In this document: one piece after another, positions 63,968-64,000 of the stretch | Position numbering within the stretch: the stretch's first letter is position 1 | How the letters are laid out: every line of letters starts with the position of its first letter | NCBI GenBank assembly: GCA_002007465.1 | Contig: LNAC01000376.1 | Span: 432,343 to 496,342, forward strand | From: Ailurus styani | Lineage: Eukaryota > Chordata > Mammalia > Carnivora > Ailuridae | DNA length: 64,000 nucleotides | Direction: 5' to 3' | Notes under the pieces: generated by a model | Told to the model about the DNA's origin: nothing | Databases searched by the model: none | Seen by the model: the letters and a program-made list of their open reading frames with translations, nothing else | Position numbers and translations under genes: made by a program

Positions 63968-64000
63968 ATGCCCTTTTCTTTCTTTTTTTTTTTTTTTTTT
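63968..64000 (-). repeat. T-rich run at window edge, probable start of a minus-strand SINE
   Basis: TTTCTTTC followed by about 20 T to the last base; inverted retroposons here begin this way. Not resolvable without the next bases. Confidence 0.4.

Overview
The window is mammalian nuclear DNA from a carnivore. It is packed with roughly 190-210 bp tRNA-derived SINEs (heads reading GGGCGCCTGGGTGGCTCAG, tails AAATAAATAAAATCTTT plus oligo-A). Their consensus fits arctoid carnivores, most likely a mustelid, better than the dog SINEC_Cf form. The species is inferred from SINE type only.

There is one recognisable protein-coding gene: TAB3 (TAK1-binding protein 3), on the minus strand. All seven coding exons are present: 48983-49084, 42738-44193, 41528-41688, 35333-35426, 32650-32733, 26681-26782 and 22555-22703. 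The junctions have GT/AG ends and compatible phases, and the joined frame is 2148 nt including the stop, or 715 residues. The order is an N-terminal CUE domain, a long Pro/Ser/Gln-rich linker, a coiled coil and a C-terminal NZF zinc finger. The 3' UTR runs about 4 kb to twin AATAAA signals at 18520-18533. No CpG-rich promoter is seen upstream of the first coding exon as far as 64000, so the start of transcription probably lies beyond the right edge and 49112-64000 is probably 5' intron. In other mammals TAB3 is X-linked, near GK and DMD; no exon of those genes was recognised.

Layout. 1-1590: two endogenous-retrovirus-type LTR pieces. 1590-18235: gene-free DNA of SINEs, antisense L1 fragments, a MIR, an assembly gap at 16492-16810 and a MER2-like transposon. 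18500-49111: TAB3. 49112-64000: a dispersed old L1 on the plus strand (about 51130-58270) broken up by many SINEs, then MIR, hAT and further SINE copies.

I see no bacterial-type operon, CRISPR array or clearly novel gene system. The most unusual local structure is a SINE at 39196-39388 whose middle 51 bp is replaced, without length change, by sequence identical to unique DNA 186 bp upstream. Others are two exact tandem duplications 100 bp apart at 23.7-23.9 kb, a CpG cluster inside the TAB3 3' UTR, and a MER20 transposon with an intact 8-bp target duplication 83 bp from the first coding exon.
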